DNA of 18,995 nt from a bacterium (GTDB taxonomy: Bacteria > Planctomycetota > UBA11346): positions 1-18,995 of the forward strand of contig JAIFKN010000275.1 in the NCBI GenBank assembly GCA_020049615.1, given 5' to 3'. How positions within the stretch are numbered: the first letter of the stretch is position 1; every line of letters starts with the position of its first letter. Positions 14,825 to 18,995 of this stretch are shown here, piece by piece. Made by a program: the position numbers and the translations under genes. The notes below the pieces were generated by a model that worked only from the letters and a program-made list of their open reading frames with translations, was not told where the DNA came from and did not search any database.

Positions 14825-15850
14825 TCAGCCCTTCGGTGTGATCCCGGGCGGCAGCAGCGCCGCCATGTCGGCGGGGATCGGTGCCGTGAACGAGCGCTCG
14901 CCGCCGGCGGGATGCGGAATGGTCAGGGTCCAGGCGTGCAGCGCATGGCGGCGCAGGGCCGGCTGGCCCTCCTCGGCGTGCAGCGGCCAGGTGCGGCTGC
15001 GGCCGTAGAGCGGATCGGCCAGCACGGCATGGCCGAGATGGGCGAGGTGGACGCGGATCTGGTGCGTGCGGCCGGTCACCGGCCGGCATTCCAGCGCCGT
15101 CCACCCGGCACCGCGGTGCAGCACGACGAAGGTGGTGCGCGCCTCCTTGGCGTCGCCCTCGCCCAGCGGTCGCACGGCGCGGCGGCGGAAGTCCTTGGGA
15201 TGGCGGCCGATCGCCCCGTCGCAGGCCAGCCAGTCGGCGCGCGGATGGCCGGCGGCGAGCGCGAGATAGCGCTTGCTCACCCGCCGCTCGGCCCAGGCGG
15301 CCTGGAGGAAGGCCAGCGTCGCGGCGGTGCGGGCGAGGCAGATGACGCCGCTGGTCTCGGCGTCGAGGCGATGCACGACGCCGGGACGCCACGGCTCGCC
15401 GCCGGGCTCGCGGGCGTCGGGCCAGCGTCCGAGCACGGCGTTGACCAGCGTTCCGCGCAGGTGGCCGATCGCCGGATGCACCACCATGCCGGCCGGCTTG
15501 TCGATGACCACGAGGTGCTCGTCCTCGTGCAGGACCGACAGCGGGATGCTCTCGGGCACCGCCTCCATCGGTTCGACCTCCGGCACCTCCAGCGTCACCA
15601 GTTCGCCGCCGGTCAGGGCCCGTCCGGCTCGCGCCGTGCCGGGAGTGACCGTGCACAGCCCCTCCTTCATCAGCCGCTGCACCAGCGAGCGGGTGCAGCC
15701 GGGCAGGGCCGACGCCAGCCAGAGGTCGAGGCGCTGGCCGGCGGCCTCGCGGGGTACGGTCAGTTCATGGAGCACGACGGGACTCTCGGGCGCGGCCGGC
15801 CCCAGTCCACGGACGAAGCAGCATCTGCCGGTTGCCAGCCGTGCGATCAT
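14825..15850 (-). CDS. RluA/RluD-family RNA pseudouridine synthase
   Basis: The product is 341 residues from ATG 15850. It isomerises uridine to pseudouridine in RNA; RluD-type members modify 23S rRNA helix 69. An S4 RNA-binding domain (QRLDLWLASAL to KEGLCTV, about 39-68) is followed by the catalytic domain with DEHLVVIDKPAGMVVHP (about 110-126), the catalytic Asp163 in HRLDAETSG, RYLALAAG, and GRTHQIRVHLAHLGH near the C-terminus. This is the standard RluD architecture, but RluC/RluA-type specificity cannot be excluded. The start is uncertain: an in-frame GTG at 15775 gives a terminus (VLHELTVP) closer to the family's usual one and leaves 93 bases before the divergent kinase gene, instead of 18. 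No Shine-Dalgarno helps to choose. It is the first gene of the minus-strand group with lipase, hemerythrin and deacetylase. Confidence 0.93.
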   Translation of the reverse strand: MIARLATGRCCFVRGLGPAAPESPVVLHELTVPREAAGQRLDLWLASALPGCTRSLVQRLMKEGLCTVTPGTARAGRALTGGELVTLEVPEVEPMEAVPESIPLSVLHEDEHLVVIDKPAGMVVHPAIGHLRGTLVNAVLGRWPDAREPGGEPWRPGVVHRLDAETSGVICLARTAATLAFLQAAWAERRVSKRYLALAAGHPRADWLACDGAIGRHPKDFRRRAVRPLGEGDAKEARTTFVVLHRGAGWTALECRPVTGRTHQIRVHLAHLGHAVLADPLYGRSRTWPLHAEEGQPALRRHALHAWTLTIPHPAGGERSFTAPIPADMAALLPPGITPKG

Positions 15851-15868
15851 GATGGAGACTGGGGCTGC

Positions 15869-17195
<1,327 letters not shown>

Positions 17196-17212
<17 letters not shown>

Positions 17213-17975
17213 CCGCGACGCCGCCGGCAGCCATGGCGCGCTTGATGTCGCCCACCGTGCAGTCGCCGTAGTGCACCATGCTGGCGACCAGCGCCGCCTC
17301 GGCCCCACCCGTGGTCACGGCGTCGATGCAATGCTGCGGCGTGCCGCCGCCGCCGCTGGCGATCACCGGGATGCCGACCGCATCGGCGACCATCCGGGTG
17401 ATGGTCAGCTCATAGCCCTGGCGCACGCCATCGGTGTCGATGGCATTGAGGCAGATCTCGCCGGCGCCCAGGCGCTCGGCCTCCTTGGCCCAGGCCACCG
17501 CGTCCTTGCCGGTGGGAGTGCGGCCGCCGTCGATCACCACCTCGTAGCCGGAGGGCAGGGCGCAGCAGGCGGTCGAGCGCTTCACGTCCATGCCCAGGAC
17601 CACGCACTGCGCGCCGAAGGCGCGGGCGCCCTGGGTCAGCAGTCCGGGATCGCGCACCGCCGGCGAGTTGAGCGAGACCTTCTCCGCCCCGGCCAGCAGC
17701 ACGGCGCGCATCGCCTCGACGCTGCGGATGCCGCCGCCGACCGAGAAGGGGATGAAGATGCGTTCGGCGACGCGGCGCACCACATCGACGAACAGGCCGC
17801 GCTTCTCCGCCGAAGCGGTGATGTCATAGAACACCAGCTCGTCGGCGCCCTGGGCGTCGTAGCGGCTCGCGTAGTCGACCGGATCGCCGAGGTCGACGTT
17901 GCCCTGGAACTTGACGCCCTTGGTGACCTTGCCGTCGCGGACGTCGAGGCAGACGATGACGCGCTTGGTGAGCAT
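17196..17975 (-). CDS. hisF: Imidazole glycerol phosphate synthase, cyclase subunit
   Basis: The product is 259 residues. HisF uses ammonia from HisH to convert PRFAR to imidazole glycerol phosphate and AICAR in histidine biosynthesis, in the cytoplasm. It is a (beta/alpha)8 barrel. The N-terminus [20 protein letters not shown] carries catalytic Asp11, and the second catalytic Asp130 is in VVLGMDVKR. Phosphate-binding loops [11 protein letters not shown] (about 75-85) and [10 protein letters not shown] (in the last quarter) are intact, as is [16 protein letters not shown]. Length and start agree with the family (about 250-260). No other his gene is next to it, so hisH must lie elsewhere. The upstream minus-strand gene is 43 bases away and could share a transcript. 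Its 3' end runs 17 bases into the convergent kinase gene. Confidence 0.96.
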
Positions 17976-18018
17976 GCGGAAAGGTAAGGCGCCCGGAGGA
18001 TGGCGGAAGGCCCGCGTC

Positions 18019-18423
18019 CTAGACGAACGTGTAATACCCGGGCTTGTGCCGGGACTTGGCCAGCCTCCCGGCGATGACGAATTTGAGGATCCAGTTGTCG
18101 ATGACCATGTCGTTGAGGCGCGAGTCGTGGTCGAGCGACAGGACGTAGTGCAGCAGGGCGCTGGGCTGGAAGTCGAACGGCGACGGGTGGTCGCTGTGCA
18201 GCAGCACGGAGCGGCCGGCCTGGCGGTGGCAGCATTCCCAGTGCGTGCGCATGACGGTGATCGACCACGGCTCGCCGCCGAGCGCGATCTCGATCTGGTT
18301 GCGCTCGGGGAAGATGGGGTCGAAGGGCGGCACCTGGCCGGGATTGTCCTCGAGCCAGCTGAGCAGCCGGTACTGGTCCTCGACCAGGGCGCTGAGCTGC
18401 TGGATGCTGACCAGATCTGCCAT
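18019..18423 (-). CDS. Hypothetical protein, 134 residues
   Basis: I do not recognise the family. The product has no signal peptide or membrane helix. An N-terminal helix (about 3-27, [20 protein letters not shown]) is followed by a mixed alpha/beta body with [11 protein letters not shown], a strand-like [17 protein letters not shown], a Trp/Cys/His cluster (HWECCHRQ, about 60-67) and [10 protein letters not shown] (about 76-85). The second half ([31 protein letters not shown], about 88-118) is helical. Codon use matches the neighbours, which supports a real gene. It lies 43 bases upstream of hisF on the same strand and 86 bases from the divergent small gene. Its stop at 18019 leaves no terminator-like structure before hisF. 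A cytoplasmic protein with a possible metal-binding Cys/His group is as far as the sequence goes. Confidence 0.75.
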   Translation of the reverse strand: MADLVSIQQLSALVEDQYRLLSWLEDNPGQVPPFDPIFPERNQIEIALGGEPWSITVMRTHWECCHRQAGRSVLLHSDHPSPFDFQPSALLHYVLSLDHDSRLNDMVIDNWILKFVIAGRLAKSRHKPGYYTFV

Positions 18424-18498
18424 CGGCCGTCCGGTATAACGCGGCTACGGGGCGCTCCAATGCTTGTGCTGCCGCCTCGCCGGCGGTAAGGCCACGCC

Positions 18499-18503
18499 AG
18501 GAG
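18499..18503 (+). promoter_or_regulatory. Shine-Dalgarno of the small Lys/Ala-rich gene
   Basis: AGGAG stands 6 bases before ATG 18510. It supports translation of this short gene, which would otherwise be easy to doubt. Confidence 0.65.
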
Positions 18504-18509
18504 ATCCCC

Positions 18510-18731
18510 ATGGCCAAAGCCAAAGCCAAAGCCAAGCGTCCCGCCGCTGCCGCCAAGGCCGTGACCGCGCGTGTGCTGCTGCGCGGCCTCGCCCAGTTGC
18601 AGGAGCAACGCGGGCTGGATGAGCTGGTCCTGCTCGGCGCCCTGTGCGAAGTGATCGCCAGCCATCCGCCCACCGCCCGCCAGGCCCTGGTGCGCATCCA
18701 GGGCCTGCTCGACGACGCCGGCATCCGTTGA
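18510..18731 (+). CDS. Small protein with Lys/Ala repeat tail, 73 residues
   Basis: I do not recognise a family. The N-terminus is a basic low-complexity tail ([17 protein letters not shown]), resembling histone-H1-like or nucleic-acid-binding tails. It is encoded in part by a GCCAAA hexamer run at 18513-18533. Residues about 18-73 look like a compact helical domain ([49 protein letters not shown]). A good Shine-Dalgarno and overlap of its stop with the TTG start of the NUDIX gene (TTGA) support it as a real gene in a two-gene unit. Nucleic-acid contact through the tail is inference. Confidence 0.7.
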   Translation: MAKAKAKAKRPAAAAKAVTARVLLRGLAQLQEQRGLDELVLLGALCEVIASHPPTARQALVRIQGLLDDAGIR

Positions 18732-18995
18732 ACGAACCGGCGTACGCCTGTGCCGTGATCGAGGCCGATGGGCGCCTGCTCCTGGAGCTGCGCGCGCCCT
18801 CCGCCCGTCGCGCCGCCGCCAGCCTGACCTGCTTCGGCGGCGGCCGCGAGCCCGGCGAGACCGCCGAGCAGGCGCTGCAGCGCGAGCTATCCGAGGAGCT
18901 GGCCTGGCGCCCGCCGAGCTGGACCGCCTGCTGCGACCTGCGTGGCGCCGACGGCCGCTGGATCGCGCGCTTCTTCCGCTGCCCCTTCGACGGCG
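18728..18995 (+). CDS. NUDIX hydrolase, 3' end beyond window
   Basis: The frame is open to the right edge and 89 residues are visible. The start is a TTG overlapping the previous stop. No ATG or GTG precedes the conserved core closely enough apart from an inner GTG at codon 10, so TTG is preferred. The NUDIX box is clear: [21 protein letters not shown] (about 38-58) fits Gx5Ex7REUxEE, with the final Gly replaced by Ala (ELAW). The catalytic metal-binding Glu pair is present. The first strands ([19 protein letters not shown]) match the family's usual start. NUDIX enzymes hydrolyse nucleoside diphosphates linked to another group; the substrate cannot be deduced. Coupling to the small Lys/Ala-rich protein is suggested by the overlap. 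Confidence 0.88.
   Translation, partial: MNEPAYACAVIEADGRLLLELRAPSARRAAASLTCFGGGREPGETAEQALQRELSEELAWRPPSWTACCDLRGADGRWIARFFRCPFDG

Noticed and set aside
18434..18460. Promoter for the 134-residue gene (TTGGAG, 15 bases, TTATAC on the minus strand)
   Set aside because: Poor hexamer matches and short spacing; it would give an almost leaderless transcript. Not strong enough to annotate.
18464..18492. Promoter for the small Lys/Ala-rich gene (TTGTGC, 17 bases, TAAGGC)
   Set aside because: Spacing is right but both hexamers match consensus weakly.

Overview
The window is GC-rich (about two thirds G+C or more) and densely coded, with almost no intergenic space. It looks chromosomal, from a Gram-negative bacterium. 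A giant protein with autotransporter-type beta-strand repeats, proteins with FGE/sulfatase-modifying-factor folds, a small outer-membrane barrel and two lipoproteins together resemble the PVC superphylum, especially Planctomycetota. This is an inference from gene content; no rRNA, tRNA or phylogenetic marker settles it.

Left part (3-12470, + strand). Four surface or envelope genes run head to tail with touching or overlapping stop and start codons. They are: (1) a membrane-anchored protein, cut by the window edge, with about ten helical repeats and an FGE-like domain; (2) a 2500-residue secreted beta-solenoid protein; (3) a lipoprotein with a second FGE-like domain; (4) a 210-residue outer-membrane barrel-like protein. 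A DUF2780-like gene follows 25 bases later. The four genes look like one translationally coupled cell-envelope cassette of unknown function. This is the best candidate here for an undescribed system. Gene 1 lacks a stop codon in its own frame at the junction, and both FGE-like domains lack the catalytic cysteine pair.

Middle part (12478-15850, - strand). Read right to left, the order is an RluD-type pseudouridine synthase, a class-3-lipase-like lipoprotein, a bacteriohemerythrin and a cytoplasmic polysaccharide deacetylase. The first and last pairs are each separated by 2 bases. Between lipase and hemerythrin lies a striking array of 17 exact CGCTGGN heptamers.

Right part (15869-18995). A hybrid histidine kinase (+) starts almost back to back with the pseudouridine synthase. 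Its 3' end overlaps the 3' end of hisF (-) by 17 bases. Upstream of hisF on the same strand is an unrecognised 134-residue gene. Divergent from that, a 73-residue Lys/Ala-rich protein overlaps a NUDIX hydrolase that runs off the right edge.

There is no stretch over 300 bases without a gene, and I saw no CRISPR array, tRNA, rRNA, insertion sequence or att site.
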